A DNA stretch of 64,000 nt from Lactobacillus sp. ESL0785 (lineage in GTDB: Bacteria; Bacillota; Bacilli; Lactobacillales; Lactobacillaceae), in assembly GCF_029395455.1 (NCBI RefSeq), contig NZ_CP113916.1, forward strand, positions 868,001 through 932,000, written 5' to 3'. Below, one piece after another: positions 46,619-56,718 of this stretch. Made by a program: the position numbers and the translations under genes. The notes beneath the pieces are model-generated. The model searched no databases. It saw only the letters and a list, made by a program, of their open reading frames with translations, and was not told where the DNA came from. Each line of letters starts with the position of its first letter. Position 1 is the stretch's first letter.

Positions 46619-46731
46619 ATTAAGAAACTTTAACGAAAAAGCATTTTCTTGTTGGTTAAAAAAGCAACTTTTGTTACACTAATCATGTTTGCCTGTCAGT
46701 AGTTTTAATAAAGGGGACTAATATTTAATAT

Positions 46732-47610
46732 ATGGATCAACTTGATAAATTTAACAGGCGGTATAACCTGCTTTCAAAAATTTCAGCATCCTTCTTTTAT
46801 TCGCTTGCCGTAGCCGTTGCTCTTAACTTCTTTTGGACACCCGGACACATGTACTCATCAGGAGTAACAGGATTTGCCCAACTGATTAACACACTGAGTG
46901 AACGTTTTTTGCCGTTTACGTTGAGTACGTCAACAATGTATTTTGCATTAAACGTGCCTCTTTTTTTACTTGGTTGGTTTAAAATTGGGCACAAGTTTAC
47001 TGTGTTTACAATTATTACCGTTGTTTTAGGATCATTTATGATGCACGTAGTAAATCCAATTAGCATGCATATTGATCCGCTGGTTTGTGCTATCTTTGGC
47101 GGCATGGTCAATGGATTGGGGACTGGCTTTGCTTTGAAAAACGGCATTTCTACTGGTGGCATTGACATCATTGGGATCGTCATTCGGCAAAAAACAGGTG
47201 CAAGTTACGGCAAAGTTAATATCCTGATTAACTTAATAATTATCGCTGCCGCGGGTTTTGCCTTCGGCTGGAGTCGAGCACTCTACTCTGCTTTAACAAT
47301 TTTTATTAATGGGCGCGTAATTGATGCAGTTTATACCCAACATCAAAAATTACAGGTAATCATTGTTACTGAACAACCACAGGTAATTATTGATGGTATT
47401 CAAGAAAAAATGCACCGTGGCATTACTATTTTTCACGATGTTGAAGGTGCGTACAGCCATAATGAAAAAACGGTTTTGATTACAGTGATTGACCGTTACG
47501 ATATGTATGATATTTTACAGATCATTAAAAAGAGTGATCCTTATGCATTCATGAGTGTAAGCGAAGTTGAGCGAGTTTATGGCCGGTTTAAGGAGCAAGA
47601 AATTGTTTAA
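46732..47610 (+). CDS. YitT family membrane protein
   Basis: Integral membrane protein of the YitT/DUF161 family with a C-terminal DUF2179 domain. The physiological role is unknown. About five membrane segments (near 17-37, 60-80, 85-110, 118-140, 155-185) are followed by a cytosolic domain of about 100 residues. NGISTGGIDIIG near 140 is the conserved DUF161 glycine motif. The length of 292 residues is usual. The start ATG 46732 has AAGGGG 15 nt upstream, an unusually long spacing, but no better start is visible. A terminator follows. Confidence 0.88.
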   Translation: MDQLDKFNRRYNLLSKISASFFYSLAVAVALNFFWTPGHMYSSGVTGFAQLINTLSERFLPFTLSTSTMYFALNVPLFLLGWFKIGHKFTVFTIITVVLGSFMMHVVNPISMHIDPLVCAIFGGMVNGLGTGFALKNGISTGGIDIIGIVIRQKTGASYGKVNILINLIIIAAAGFAFGWSRALYSALTIFINGRVIDAVYTQHQKLQVIIVTEQPQVIIDGIQEKMHRGITIFHDVEGAYSHNEKTVLITVIDRYDMYDILQIIKKSDPYAFMSVSEVERVYGRFKEQEIV

Positions 47611-47613
47611 GTT

Positions 47614-47645
47614 AAAAAGCACTACAAATTTGTAGTGCTTTTTTA
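47614..47645. terminator. Bidirectional terminator between yitT and msrB
   Basis: A perfect hairpin AAAAAGCACTACAAA with its complement, flanked by A and T runs. It serves the convergent yitT and msrB genes. Confidence 0.85.
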
Positions 47646-47674
47646 TTTTTTAATTCAGCTTTACATAATAAAAA

Positions 47675-48106
47675 TTATTTAAATATCTTTTCATATTCAC
47701 CATAGCCGGCTTGTTCAAGTTGCTCATAAGGAATGAATTTCAAGGCTGAAGAATTAATACAATAACGCAATCCACCACGATCACTTGGACCATCCGTAAA
47801 AACATGACCTAAATGCGAATCTGCCTCAGGACTACGGACCTCAGTTCGCTCCATTTGGTGCGATTGGTCGCGGCGATAATTTAACTTTTTAATTGGTTTA
47901 GTAAAACTAGGCCAACCACACCCGGCATCATATTTATCTTTACTAGAAAATAATGGTTCGCCGGATACAATGTCAACATAAATTCCCGGTTCATAAAAAT
48001 CATCATACTTGCCTCTGAATGGATAATCAGTTGCAGCATTTTGCGTAACTTCATACTGGTCATTAGTCAGCTGCTTTAATCGTTCATTCTTTTTGTTTTC
48101 TTCCAT
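47675..48106 (-). CDS. msrB: Peptide-methionine (R)-S-oxide reductase MsrB
   Basis: Stereospecific partner of MsrA that reduces methionine-R-sulfoxide. Signature [16 protein letters not shown] near residue 53, then [20 protein letters not shown] near 96-115, whose final Cys is the catalytic one. The two CxxC pairs of zinc-containing MsrB proteins are absent, so this is the zinc-free form. The start is ATG 48106 (143 residues), with AGGTGA just upstream; an in-frame extension to 48145 has no such site. Monocistronic. Confidence 0.94.
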   Translation of the reverse strand: MEENKKNERLKQLTNDQYEVTQNAATDYPFRGKYDDFYEPGIYVDIVSGEPLFSSKDKYDAGCGWPSFTKPIKKLNYRRDQSHQMERTEVRSPEADSHLGHVFTDGPSDRGGLRYCINSSALKFIPYEQLEQAGYGEYEKIFK

Positions 48107-48252
48107 GTATTTCACCTCATTTTTAACTATACATCCAAATAGCAATTATTTATTGTTTAAGTGCTTATTAAAGTTTGCGATTTTTTAATTCAGTTTACAA
48201 GTCTTTTAGTTTATAATCATTTGGGAAGTATATTATTAGAAAGGTTTTAATT

Positions 48253-49437
48253 ATGCCACATTTAGCAAAAGATTTAAGCAAAACAATCAATTCAAGAATA
48301 CATCATCTACCAGTTTCGCAAATGGGTCAATTTAATGATGAAATTTCGCAAATTCCTGAAATAATTAAATTGACAATCGGTGAACCAGATTTAAAAACGC
48401 CGGAGCACATTAAGCAAGCTGCAATTACTGATATTGAAAAGGATGATTCGCATTATGCGCCTCAAGCTGGTAAGGCAGAGTTGCTAGCAGCAATTAGTAC
48501 TTATTTAAAGGATAGTTTAGACGTCACATATAATCCTGCAAGTGAAATTTGTACAACAGTTGGTGTTACTGAAGCACTGAATCTAGTTTGCATGACACTC
48601 CTTAATCCGGGTGATAAAATTCTTGTTCCTACTCCTGTTTGGGGCGTTTATTTTGGGATTATCGAAATGGCCGGTGCTATTCCAGTTCAAATCGACACAG
48701 CACAAGATAATTTTATTCTTACAGCCGATCACTTAAAAAATGTTTTAAAAAATGAAGGCAAAGGTGCCAAAGCTGTAATTTTAACCGATCCTTCAAACCC
48801 GACTGGCCGTGTATATAGTAAGGAAGAATTAACCGCATTAGCACAAGTGATCATGGACTATAATTTGTATGCGATTAGTGATGAAATCTATGCCGAATTG
48901 ATTTACAACCACAAACAGCACTATTCACTTACTCAATTAATTCCTGAGCGAACACTATTATTATCAGGTTTATCTAAAAGTGTGGCAATGACTGGCTGGC
49001 GTCTTGGTTATATTGCTGGTCCCGCAGAAATTATGAGTACGATTATTAAAGTTAATTTCTTCTTAATCACAGCTGTCACTGACAATGTCCAAGCTGCAGC
49101 TACTGAGGCACTTACTAACGGGCAAAATGATTATCAACAAGCCCGTGGAATTTATGAAAAGCGATTAAACATCATTGAACAGGGCCTCAAAAAATGTGGT
49201 TTTAACATGGCAACACCAGAAGGTGCATTTTATATTTTTGCTAAAATTCCGGCCAAGTTTGGGCAAGATGATGTTAAGTTTGCCAAAGATCTTGCTGCTA
49301 AGGCTAAAGTCGGTGTTATGCCAGGAAGCTTTTTTGGTCAAGGCGGGCAAGGATTTATTCGGTTATCTTATGCCGCTTCTGAAGCTGATTTAAAAGAAGC
49401 CGTTTTGCGAATTACTGATTACGTTAACCAGCTGTAA
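48253..49437 (+). CDS. Class I/II PLP-dependent aminotransferase
   Basis: Fold-type I aminotransferase of 394 residues. The PLP lysine lies in LSGLSKSVAMTGWRLGYIAG near residue 240, with the substrate-carboxylate arginine in the same block. TDPSNPTGRVYS near 178 and ISDEIYAELIY near 214 are typical. Sequence style resembles the PatA/AraT group used for aromatic amino acids or N-acetyl-diaminopimelate. I cannot decide the substrate, so no symbol is given. It is a single gene with AGAAAGG upstream of ATG 48253, flanked by msrB (divergent) and tpx. Confidence 0.85.
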   Translation: MPHLAKDLSKTINSRIHHLPVSQMGQFNDEISQIPEIIKLTIGEPDLKTPEHIKQAAITDIEKDDSHYAPQAGKAELLAAISTYLKDSLDVTYNPASEICTTVGVTEALNLVCMTLLNPGDKILVPTPVWGVYFGIIEMAGAIPVQIDTAQDNFILTADHLKNVLKNEGKGAKAVILTDPSNPTGRVYSKEELTALAQVIMDYNLYAISDEIYAELIYNHKQHYSLTQLIPERTLLLSGLSKSVAMTGWRLGYIAGPAEIMSTIIKVNFFLITAVTDNVQAAATEALTNGQNDYQQARGIYEKRLNIIEQGLKKCGFNMATPEGAFYIFAKIPAKFGQDDVKFAKDLAAKAKVGVMPGSFFGQGGQGFIRLSYAASEADLKEAVLRITDYVNQL

Positions 49438-49530
49438 GCAAAGTAGACGCCTTTCTGCCATTTTTATAGTAAAATTGATTAGATAAATAATTTATCAAAT
49501 TAGACATCAATCAAATGAAGGGATTTTATT

Positions 49531-50022
49531 ATGAAAATTACAAGATTAAATGAGCCTCTATATACTAACGGTGAACCACCTAAGGTTGGCGATAAGTTGC
49601 CAGATTTTACTGTTGTTAGAGCTGACGGTAGTAAAGCAACCAAGGCTGACTTATTATCTAAGCCGACTTTAATTAGTGTTGTTCCTGACCTTAACACTAG
49701 TGTCTGCAGTATTTCAACTAAACGTTTCAACAACGAAGTTGATAAGTTTGCTGGCATTAACTTCTACACTATTTCTACTAATACTCTTGATGACCAAAAG
49801 AATTGGTGTGCTGCTGAAGGCGTTAAAAACATGGAAATTTTATCAGATGAAAGCCACAACTTTGGTGAAGAAATGGGTCTTTACCTTGAAAGCGGCGTAG
49901 ATTCAAGAAGTGTTTGGATTATTTCTGCTGACGGCGAAGTTTTGTACCAAGAATTGGTTTACGAAATGACCGACGAACCAGACTACGATGCTGCATTAAC
50001 ATTTTTAAGTAACTTAAAATAA
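49531..50022 (+). CDS. tpx: Thiol peroxidase Tpx
   Basis: Atypical two-cysteine peroxiredoxin that reduces hydrogen peroxide and alkyl hydroperoxides with thioredoxin. The peroxidatic cysteine is in PDLNTSVCSISTKRF near residue 59, and the resolving cysteine in QKNWCAAEGV near 94. VGDKLPDFTVV near 19 and GVDSRSVWIISADG near 127 complete the family pattern. The length of 163 residues is typical. It has its own ribosome site and a strong terminator immediately downstream. Confidence 0.95.
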   Translation: MKITRLNEPLYTNGEPPKVGDKLPDFTVVRADGSKATKADLLSKPTLISVVPDLNTSVCSISTKRFNNEVDKFAGINFYTISTNTLDDQKNWCAAEGVKNMEILSDESHNFGEEMGLYLESGVDSRSVWIISADGEVLYQELVYEMTDEPDYDAALTFLSNLK

Positions 50023-50038
50023 AGTTAAAGGCACTACT

Positions 50039-50073
50039 AAAAGGACAATCACAAATGTGATTGTCCTTTTTTG
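50039..50073 (+). terminator. Terminator of tpx
   Basis: A perfect 14-bp hairpin (AAAGGACAATCACA arms) followed by six T, 17 nt after the tpx stop. Confidence 0.88.
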
Positions 50074-50103
50074 TCAAAAATACCATTAAATTAAGATTAG
50101 TAC

Positions 50104-50139
50104 AACAAAAACGATGTGAAAATTTACATCGTTTTTGTT
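50104..50139 (-). terminator. Terminator of hisS-aspS
   Basis: A perfect 14-bp hairpin (AACAAAAACGATGT arms around an eight-base loop) lies 8 nt past the aspS stop, with a T-rich right arm on the minus strand. Confidence 0.8.
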
Positions 50140-50146
50140 GTTTTAG

Positions 50147-52006
50147 TTATTCTTCATCCCAAGTTGCGTTTTGATCCGCATCTTTTTGTGCTTCTTCTTG
50201 TAAACGTGCCTCTGTTTGCGCAACACTTTCCTGGTATTGCTCTTCAACTTCAATTCCTAAGTCAGTTAATTGCTGCTCGGCAACTGGAGCTGGTGCGTGC
50301 ATCATTGGTTCTGAAGCACTGGCATTCTTTGGAAAGGCCAAGACATCGCGGATATTATCCTTCTCTGCTAACATCATGGCAAAACGATCAAGTCCGATAG
50401 CTAATCCAGCATGTGGTGGAAAGCCCATGTCAAGAGCATCGAGCAAGTAACCAAACTGTTCGTAAGCGCGCTTCTTAGTAAAGCCAAGTGCCTTAAACAT
50501 TTTTTCTTGAATTGAACGTTTGTGGATTCTGATTGAACCACCACCAAGTTCATCCCCGTTCATGACAATATCATAACTGCGGGCATGAGCCTTGTGTGGA
50601 TCAGTATCAAGCAGCTTAATTCCTTCATCATCAGGCATTGTGAATGGGTGGTGGGCAGCAATCCAGCGACCAAAGCCTTCATCGTATTCAAATAACGGCC
50701 AGTCAACAACCCAGACAAAGTCAAAGACATGCTTAGGAATAATGTCGGTTTCTTTAGCAAATTCACGTCGTAAATGATCTAAGGAATCACAACAAACTTT
50801 CCACTTATCAGCGATAAAGACAATTAATTCGCCGCCCTCAAGACCAAATTCCTTGATTAAAGCTGCCTGATTGTCATCTGTTAAGAAGCGGCTAATCGGA
50901 CCAGAAAATTCGCCATCTTCAAACTTAACCCACGCAAGTCCTTTAGCGTGGTAACGTTTGATGTAGTCTTGCTTTTTCTCAATTTTCTTACGTGAATATG
51001 CCTTAGCACCATTTTTAACAGCGATTCCTTTAACAAAACCACCATCTTGAATTGCACCAGAGAAGACTTTAAAGTCACTATCCTTAAAAATACTGCTTAA
51101 ATCATGAATTAACATGCCAAAACGAGTATCAGGCTTATCTGTACCGTAATTATTCATTGAGTCAGTCCAAGAAATTCGGGCAATCGGTGTCTTTAATTCA
51201 ACTCCCATAACATCCTTCATGATTTTCTTGAGCAGACCTTCAGTATAATCTTGCACTTGCTTCTCATCGGTGAATGAAGTTTCCATATCAATTTGGGTAA
51301 ATTCAGGTTGCCGGTCACCACGCAAGTCCTCATCCCGAAAACATCTAGCAAGTTGATAGTATTTGTCAAATCCTGCACCCATCAATAATTGCTTAAATAA
51401 TTGCGGTGATTGTGGCAAAGCGTAAAAACTTCCAGGATAAATTCTTGATGGTACCAGGTAGTCACGCGCACCTTCTGGTGAGGACTTTCCTAAAATTGGT
51501 GTTTCAATATCAATAAAGCCGTGCTCGTCAAAGTATTCATGCGTTGCACGTAAAATCTTTGATCTTAAAATAATGGCTTGTTGTAATCCCGGACGTCGTA
51601 AATCAAGGTAACGATATTTTAACCGTGTTTGTTCACCAACTTCAATATCATCTTTAATTTCAAACGGTGGATTTTGTGATTTGTTTAAAATTTCAATTGC
51701 TGCAGCTTCAATCTCAACTTCCCCTGTCTTCATGTCTGGGTTAATGCTTGACCGCTTAACAACAGTTCCTTTGACCTGTACTACGTATTCGTTACCAAGT
51801 TCTTCAGCAGTAGCCATCAATTCTGCACCAGAATCATGGTTAACGACAACTTGAACTAATCCTTCCCGATCACGTAAATCAATAAATAATAAGTTACCTA
51901 AATTACGGACACGTTGTACCCAACCATATAAATTAACTTCTTGACCAAGATACGCAGCGGTAATATTACCACAATAATCTGTTCTTTTTTCCATTTGTTC
52001 CATCAT
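50147..52006 (-). CDS. aspS: Aspartyl-tRNA synthetase
   Basis: Class IIb synthetase of the bacterial type: N-terminal OB anticodon domain (about 15-110), motif 2 [20 protein letters not shown] near 220, the bacterial GAD insertion (about 300-415), and motif 3 in [14 protein letters not shown]. At 619 residues it is about 25-30 longer than usual because of an acidic Glu/Gln/Asp-rich C-terminal tail. The ribosome site AAAGGA is inside the last codons of hisS. ATG 52006 follows the hisS stop directly, and the adjacent ATG 52003 has better spacing. Confidence 0.97.
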   Translation of the reverse strand: MMEQMEKRTDYCGNITAAYLGQEVNLYGWVQRVRNLGNLLFIDLRDREGLVQVVVNHDSGAELMATAEELGNEYVVQVKGTVVKRSSINPDMKTGEVEIEAAAIEILNKSQNPPFEIKDDIEVGEQTRLKYRYLDLRRPGLQQAIILRSKILRATHEYFDEHGFIDIETPILGKSSPEGARDYLVPSRIYPGSFYALPQSPQLFKQLLMGAGFDKYYQLARCFRDEDLRGDRQPEFTQIDMETSFTDEKQVQDYTEGLLKKIMKDVMGVELKTPIARISWTDSMNNYGTDKPDTRFGMLIHDLSSIFKDSDFKVFSGAIQDGGFVKGIAVKNGAKAYSRKKIEKKQDYIKRYHAKGLAWVKFEDGEFSGPISRFLTDDNQAALIKEFGLEGGELIVFIADKWKVCCDSLDHLRREFAKETDIIPKHVFDFVWVVDWPLFEYDEGFGRWIAAHHPFTMPDDEGIKLLDTDPHKAHARSYDIVMNGDELGGGSIRIHKRSIQEKMFKALGFTKKRAYEQFGYLLDALDMGFPPHAGLAIGLDRFAMMLAEKDNIRDVLAFPKNASASEPMMHAPAPVAEQQLTDLGIEVEEQYQESVAQTEARLQEEAQKDADQNATWDEE

Positions 52007-53293
52007 TTAATCCTTTAATCGTTTCATAACAGTCTTCATCTCATCAACATCAGATAGACTTAGATCAATTGTCTGACCGTCAGCAAGACGCTTAACATTC
52101 AACGTGCCATTTGCCAATTCCTTAGCGCCAAGAGTAATCACAAACTTAGCTTTAACCCGATCAGCCTTCTTAAACTGAGCTTTTAATTTCTTCTGGTCAA
52201 CATCATATTGAACTTTAAAACCTTGCTTACGAAGTGAACGGGCAATTTCAACAGCCTTAATTTCAGTACCTGCACCAATATTAGTAATGAAGAAATCAAT
52301 TCCCTCATCAGCAAATAAAGCCGGATTTTGCTTTTGTAAGACAAGCATTAACCGTTCTTCTCCAATCCCAAAACCAACGGCTGGTGTTTCAGGACCATCA
52401 AACTCTTGTACCAAATGGTCGTAGCGACCACCGCCAAGAATTGTTGTTGCTGATTCCCAAAGATTTTTATCTTCAACCATGAATTCAAAAATGATACCCG
52501 TGTAGTAATCAAGTCCGCGAACCAAATCGTTATCAATAACGTAATTAATCTTAAGTTGATCGAGAATACCAGTAATCTCATCAAAGTTAGCTTTAGAATC
52601 GTCATCTAGATAATCAATAATCTTCGGTGCATCTGGTAAAAATTGCTTATCTTGTTCATCCTTAGAATCCAAAATTCTAAGTGGATTCTTCTCTAACCGT
52701 CGTTTAGAATCGTCAGATAATTGTTCTCTTAATGGCGTAAAGTAATTGACTAAAGCATCATGGTAATCTTGGCGCACTTGGGCGTTACCCAAAGTATTAA
52801 TATGTAACTCATAATTCTTAACGCCTAACTTAGCCAATAAATCATGAGCCAAAACGATAGTTTCGACATCAGCTAATGAATTACTAGAGCCAAAGCTTTC
52901 AACCCCAATTTGGTGAAATTCACGCTGACGACCAGCTTGTGGACGTTCATAACGGAAAGTTGATTCAATATAATAAACGTTGAATGGTTTAACAACTTCT
53001 GGCGCATACAGCTTATCTTCAACGTAAGCCCGCACAACACCAGCAGTTCCCTCAGGTCTTAAGGCAATGTGACGGCCACCTTTGTCATTAAAGTCATACA
53101 TTTCCTTCTCAACAACATCAGAAGTTTCGCCACTCGAACGGGAAAAGACCTCATAATTTTCAAAACTTGGGGTTCGAATTTCGCGATAATTTGCTTGTTT
53201 AAAAAAATCACGCACTATTTGTTCAACTTTTTCCCATGAACCGGATTGTTCAGGTAAAATGTCAACTGTTCCTTTTGGTTTCTGAACTCTCAT
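52007..53293 (-). CDS. hisS: Histidyl-tRNA synthetase
   Basis: Class IIa synthetase of 428 residues. Motif 1 is near the N-terminus, motif 2 is [20 protein letters not shown] (about 113-132), the histidine-specific motif is [12 protein letters not shown] near 264, motif 3 is [14 protein letters not shown] near 312, and the C-terminal anticodon-binding domain spans about 330-425. It is first in the hisS-aspS operon behind a T-box leader and ends directly before the aspS start. Confidence 0.97.
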   Translation of the reverse strand: MRVQKPKGTVDILPEQSGSWEKVEQIVRDFFKQANYREIRTPSFENYEVFSRSSGETSDVVEKEMYDFNDKGGRHIALRPEGTAGVVRAYVEDKLYAPEVVKPFNVYYIESTFRYERPQAGRQREFHQIGVESFGSSNSLADVETIVLAHDLLAKLGVKNYELHINTLGNAQVRQDYHDALVNYFTPLREQLSDDSKRRLEKNPLRILDSKDEQDKQFLPDAPKIIDYLDDDSKANFDEITGILDQLKINYVIDNDLVRGLDYYTGIIFEFMVEDKNLWESATTILGGGRYDHLVQEFDGPETPAVGFGIGEERLMLVLQKQNPALFADEGIDFFITNIGAGTEIKAVEIARSLRKQGFKVQYDVDQKKLKAQFKKADRVKAKFVITLGAKELANGTLNVKRLADGQTIDLSLSDVDEMKTVMKRLKD

Positions 53294-53314
53294 TTAATCA
53301 TCCTTTTTAAATAT

Positions 53315-53512
53315 AAAAAAGCACCCTTGAATAAATCAAGGGCGCTAGATCATGCACGGTACCACCTTTTGCTTGCTGCGAATAACGCTCGCGACGCGCA
53401 TATTATCTGATAAAGGGGTCACAGTCAGCCTTCTATCCACTCTTACACCAATTGAGTAGTCTCTAACAATAGAAATCGCTGAACTTCAATCTTTGTCATT
53501 GATAATTCTTGT
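53315..53512 (-). promoter_or_regulatory. T-box riboswitch of hisS-aspS
   Basis: On the minus strand the T-box core GGTGGTACCGTGC (53366-53354) is followed by a terminator hairpin AGCGCCCTTGA/TCAAGGGTGCT with a T run (53346-53315), 21 nt before hisS. In the putative specifier region (GGCTGACTGTGACCCC, minus strand) two GAC triplets occur at 53426-53424 and 53420-53418, and no CAC. So the leader may read tRNA-Asp rather than tRNA-His; the specifier assignment is inference. Confidence 0.9.
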
Positions 53513-53517
53513 TTTAG

Positions 53518-53544
53518 CTTATAGTTTTAAGGGCAAAATGTCAA
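53518..53544 (-). promoter_or_regulatory. Promoter of the hisS-aspS T-box transcript
   Basis: A perfect TTGACA (53544-53539) and TATAAG (53523-53518) are 15 nt apart, slightly short. The start would be near 53512. The -35 hexamer is the distal end of the dtd terminator stem. Confidence 0.55.
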
Positions 53545-53580
53545 CTAAGAATTTACATAATAGCCAATTCTTAGTTGACA
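53539..53580 (-). terminator. Terminator of the rel-dtd operon
   Basis: A perfect 15-bp inverted repeat (TGTCAACTAAGAATT arms, 12-nt loop), 28 nt past the dtd stop, followed on the minus strand by TTTTGCCC. The same bases contain the -35 box of the hisS promoter. Confidence 0.75.
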
Positions 53581-53608
53581 GATCGTAATTCGTTATTTTT
53601 TAAATTAG

Positions 53609-54046
53609 TTACAGATCTAATACAATCGTAAATGGCCCATCGTTTTCCAAGCTAACCTTCATATCAGCACCGAATTCACCAGTTTCAACATGTAAACCAG
53701 CACTAGCCAATTCTTGGTTAAAAGCTTCCCATAATTCTTTAGATTTTGGTGGTCGCATTGCCTGAATAAAACTTGGTCGATTACCTTTCTTAGTATCAGC
53801 TAACAAGGTAAATTGACTAACACTTAAAATTTGGCCGCCAATATCCTTAATTGCTAAATTAGTTTTGCCATTTTCATCTGCAAAAATTCTCATCTTGACA
53901 ACTTTAGCAGCAGCTTTTTGCACAACTGCTAAATCATCGCCTTCCTTAATTCCTACTAGCAGCAATAAGCCCTTAGTAATTTGACCAACAACATTATCAG
54001 CAATTTTTACTTGTGCCTCATTGACCCGTTGAATGACAACCCGCAT
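53609..54046 (-). CDS. dtd: D-aminoacyl-tRNA deacylase
   Basis: Removes D-amino acids (and mischarged glycine) from tRNA. The family start is [15 protein letters not shown]; the cross-subunit active-site motifs are [17 protein letters not shown] near residue 77 and [11 protein letters not shown] at the C-terminus, a variant of the usual NxGPVT with Phe in place of Val. The length of 145 residues is typical. It overlaps the rel stop by one base, the standard rel-dtd pair of Firmicutes. Confidence 0.96.
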   Translation of the reverse strand: MRVVIQRVNEAQVKIADNVVGQITKGLLLLVGIKEGDDLAVVQKAAAKVVKMRIFADENGKTNLAIKDIGGQILSVSQFTLLADTKKGNRPSFIQAMRPPKSKELWEAFNQELASAGLHVETGEFGADMKVSLENDGPFTIVLDL

Positions 54047-56286
54047 TAGTTATCCGCCCTTCTAGTTTCATAAACATCCGGTACATCCCGCAATTTACTC
54101 AAAATTTCGTCCAGTTGAGCTGAATTTCTAACTGCAACAGTAGCATAAATATGAGCAATATTTTCTTCATTAACTTTTCCCGAAAGATTGTTAATATTCG
54201 TTGTGACCGAATTTAATTTTGTAATTACATCGCTCAATAACTTGCTACGGTTGTAACCAAAAACTTCAATATTAGCATTAAAGGCTTGGGCACTGTTTTC
54301 TTCAACATTTTCCCATTCAACTTCAATTAACCGGCCCTTACTTGCTTCATTATTAACAATATTACGGCAATCAGCCCGGTGAATTGTAACGCCGCGTCCT
54401 TTAGTAACATAGCCCACAATCTTATCGCCAGGGACTGGATTGCAACATTTAGCCAAATGAAGCATCAAATCACTGATGCCCTGAATCATCACCCCATCTT
54501 TGTGCTTGATTTTCATTGGCGTTGTCGCAGACTTACTATTTTGTTCCTTGGTCGCAGACTTTTGACCTGAATTTAGAATTTCTTCCTCAAGTTGCTTCTG
54601 GCGCTTTTTTTCTTCTTCGCGCCGCAAGTCAAGTGTCAGCCGATTAACGATACTGACAGCAGATAAATCACCAAAACCAATTGAAGCGTACAATTCATCA
54701 GCGGTATGGTAATTGAGTTGCTCAAGAACCTTGTCAATGTGTGCTTGATCCATGAACTCTTTGGGGGCTAAATCTTGCTCGCGCAGCTTGTCCGCTACCA
54801 TTTGTTGCCCTTGCTCAATACTGTTTTCTCGGTCCAAATTACGGAAATAACGTCGAATCTTGTTACGAGCTCGTGAAGTCTTAACCATGTCAATCCAGTC
54901 ACGCGAAGGCGCAGCATTTGACTGAGTCATGATATCAATTACATCACCATTTTTCAATTTATAATCCAGGGGCACTAACTTACCATTAACCTTAGCACCA
55001 ACAGCATGACTACCAACTTGTGTATGAATTTCGTAAGCAAAATCAAGCGTAACCGCACCCTTGGGCAATTCATAAACCTCACCTTTAGGAGTGAAAACAT
55101 AAACACGATCAGAGAAAATTTCACTCTTAACGTTCTTCATGAATTCGCCAGCATCCTGCGTTTCATCTTTTAATTCCAAAATTTCTCGAACCATGTCCAA
55201 TTTTTCATTGGAATTGGTTTGTTCAACACCGGTAAAGTTGCCACGCTTGTATGCCCAATGAGCCGCAACCCCATACTCAGCAACTTCATGCATTTGCTGC
55301 GTCCGAATTTGAATTTCTAATGGTCGACCACCAGGCCCAATAATTGTTGTATGCAGAGACTGATAACCATTGACCTTAGGTACAGCAATATAATCTTTAA
55401 AGCGCCCAGGCATTGGTTTCCACTTAGTATGGACAGCACCTAAAACCGCATAACAATCCTTTACTGTCTTAACAACAACCCGAACAGCTGACAAGTCATA
55501 AATTTCATCAAAATCTTTATGCTTGTTGACCATCTTTTTATAAATAGAATAAATATGTTTAGGCCGCCCATAAATTTCATATTTAATACCCAAATTATCT
55601 AGACTTTGTTCCAAAGTTTGAATTGCATCTTGGATATACTTTTCCCGCTGACTGCGCTTTAAGTTCATCAAGTTAACAATGCGATAATAAGCCTTGGGGT
55701 TTAAATAATGAAAACTTAAATCTTCAAGTTCCCACTTAATCGTCCCAATTCCTAAACGATCAGCTAATGGTGCATAGATATCCATCGTTTCTGAAGAAAT
55801 GCGACGCTGTTTATCCGGTCGTAAGTGCTGTAAAGTATGCATATTGTGCAGTCGATCAGCCAGCTTAACCATAATTACTCGGATATCCTTCGCCATTGCA
55901 ATCAACATTTTGCGGTGATTTTCTGCCAAAAATTCTTGGTGAGACTTATATTCATATTTATTTAATTTAGTAACGCCGTCAACAATAAAGGCAACATCCT
56001 TACCAAATTTTTGCTTAATGTCATCGTTGGTAACTGGTGTATCTTCAACCGTATCATGTAAAAAGCCGGCAGCAATCGTATCAGGATCAAGTCCCAAATT
56101 CGCCAAAGTTCCAGCCACTTGTGTTGGATGCACAATATAAGGCTGACCTGAAGCCCGTTTCTGTTCTTTATGTGCTTCATTAGCATATTGATAGGCTTCT
56201 TCTACAAAAGCAATCTGGTCATCATTCATATACTTCTTACAGGCATCTATTACCTGATCATGCGTCATTTCTACATATTTGGACAT
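54046..56286 (-). CDS. rel: Bifunctional (p)ppGpp synthetase/hydrolase Rel
   Basis: Long RelA/SpoT homologue controlling the stringent response. Domain order: HD hydrolase with [12 protein letters not shown] and [11 protein letters not shown] (about 50-86), synthetase with [13 protein letters not shown] near 240 and [19 protein letters not shown] near 307, TGS near 390-450, a helical/zinc-finger region containing [13 protein letters not shown], and a C-terminal ACT domain. The hydrolase HD and ED residues are intact, so both activities are expected. The start is ATG 56286 with GAGGTG 8 nt upstream; the in-frame GTG at 56295 is part of that site. Confidence 0.96.
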   Translation of the reverse strand: MSKYVEMTHDQVIDACKKYMNDDQIAFVEEAYQYANEAHKEQKRASGQPYIVHPTQVAGTLANLGLDPDTIAAGFLHDTVEDTPVTNDDIKQKFGKDVAFIVDGVTKLNKYEYKSHQEFLAENHRKMLIAMAKDIRVIMVKLADRLHNMHTLQHLRPDKQRRISSETMDIYAPLADRLGIGTIKWELEDLSFHYLNPKAYYRIVNLMNLKRSQREKYIQDAIQTLEQSLDNLGIKYEIYGRPKHIYSIYKKMVNKHKDFDEIYDLSAVRVVVKTVKDCYAVLGAVHTKWKPMPGRFKDYIAVPKVNGYQSLHTTIIGPGGRPLEIQIRTQQMHEVAEYGVAAHWAYKRGNFTGVEQTNSNEKLDMVREILELKDETQDAGEFMKNVKSEIFSDRVYVFTPKGEVYELPKGAVTLDFAYEIHTQVGSHAVGAKVNGKLVPLDYKLKNGDVIDIMTQSNAAPSRDWIDMVKTSRARNKIRRYFRNLDRENSIEQGQQMVADKLREQDLAPKEFMDQAHIDKVLEQLNYHTADELYASIGFGDLSAVSIVNRLTLDLRREEEKKRQKQLEEEILNSGQKSATKEQNSKSATTPMKIKHKDGVMIQGISDLMLHLAKCCNPVPGDKIVGYVTKGRGVTIHRADCRNIVNNEASKGRLIEVEWENVEENSAQAFNANIEVFGYNRSKLLSDVITKLNSVTTNINNLSGKVNEENIAHIYATVAVRNSAQLDEILSKLRDVPDVYETRRADN

Positions 56287-56300
56287 TCTTAACACCTCGC

Positions 56301-56675
56301 CTAATTATAAATATGTTTATCCATCAAGCCAAATACCTCAAAAATAAGATAAATTAGGCTAAATAATAAATTATAATTAGCAAATTTAATTAAAACAACT
56401 AAGCAAAAAACAACTGGTAAAAAAAGCAGCCAGTAATGTTTTACCCTCAATGTTACTATTAATTTACCAACATGATAACTAACAACACTGTTTATTACAA
56501 AAAATAGCAGCCCGACACGCCAAACAATGGGTACACTTAGTAAGCTGAATAAAAAGGGTAAAAGTGCAACTAACAATCCCCACCAAATTATTGGCATTGC
56601 TGGAAATTGATTTAATTTGTAAATTAACGGTAACTGTTTGATTTTTTGCTTAATATACTTAAATTTATTAATCAA
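56301..56675 (-). CDS. Small membrane protein of unknown function
   Basis: I do not recognise this protein. From TTG 56675 it has about 124 residues with a basic N-terminus (KFKYIKQKIKQ) and about four hydrophobic segments (WWGLLVALLPFLFSLL, WRVGLLFFVINSVVSY, WLLFLPVVFCLVVLI, LLFSLIYLIFEVFGLM). The start is chosen for AAGG 9 nt upstream. The frame stays open back to a TTG at 56738 inside prmA, without a ribosome site. It lies between prmA and rel, in the same direction, and is probably co-transcribed. A role cannot be inferred. Confidence 0.6.
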   Translation of the reverse strand: MINKFKYIKQKIKQLPLIYKLNQFPAMPIIWWGLLVALLPFLFSLLSVPIVWRVGLLFFVINSVVSYHVGKLIVTLRVKHYWLLFLPVVFCLVVLIKFANYNLLFSLIYLIFEVFGLMDKHIYN

Positions 56676-56718
56676 TCTAATATTCCTTACATAACTTATT
56701 TTAATATTATAATCCTTT

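Noticed and set aside
50116..50400. 94-codon plus-strand frame antisense to aspS
   Set aside because: Starts inside the aspS terminator hairpin and is antisense to a certain gene.
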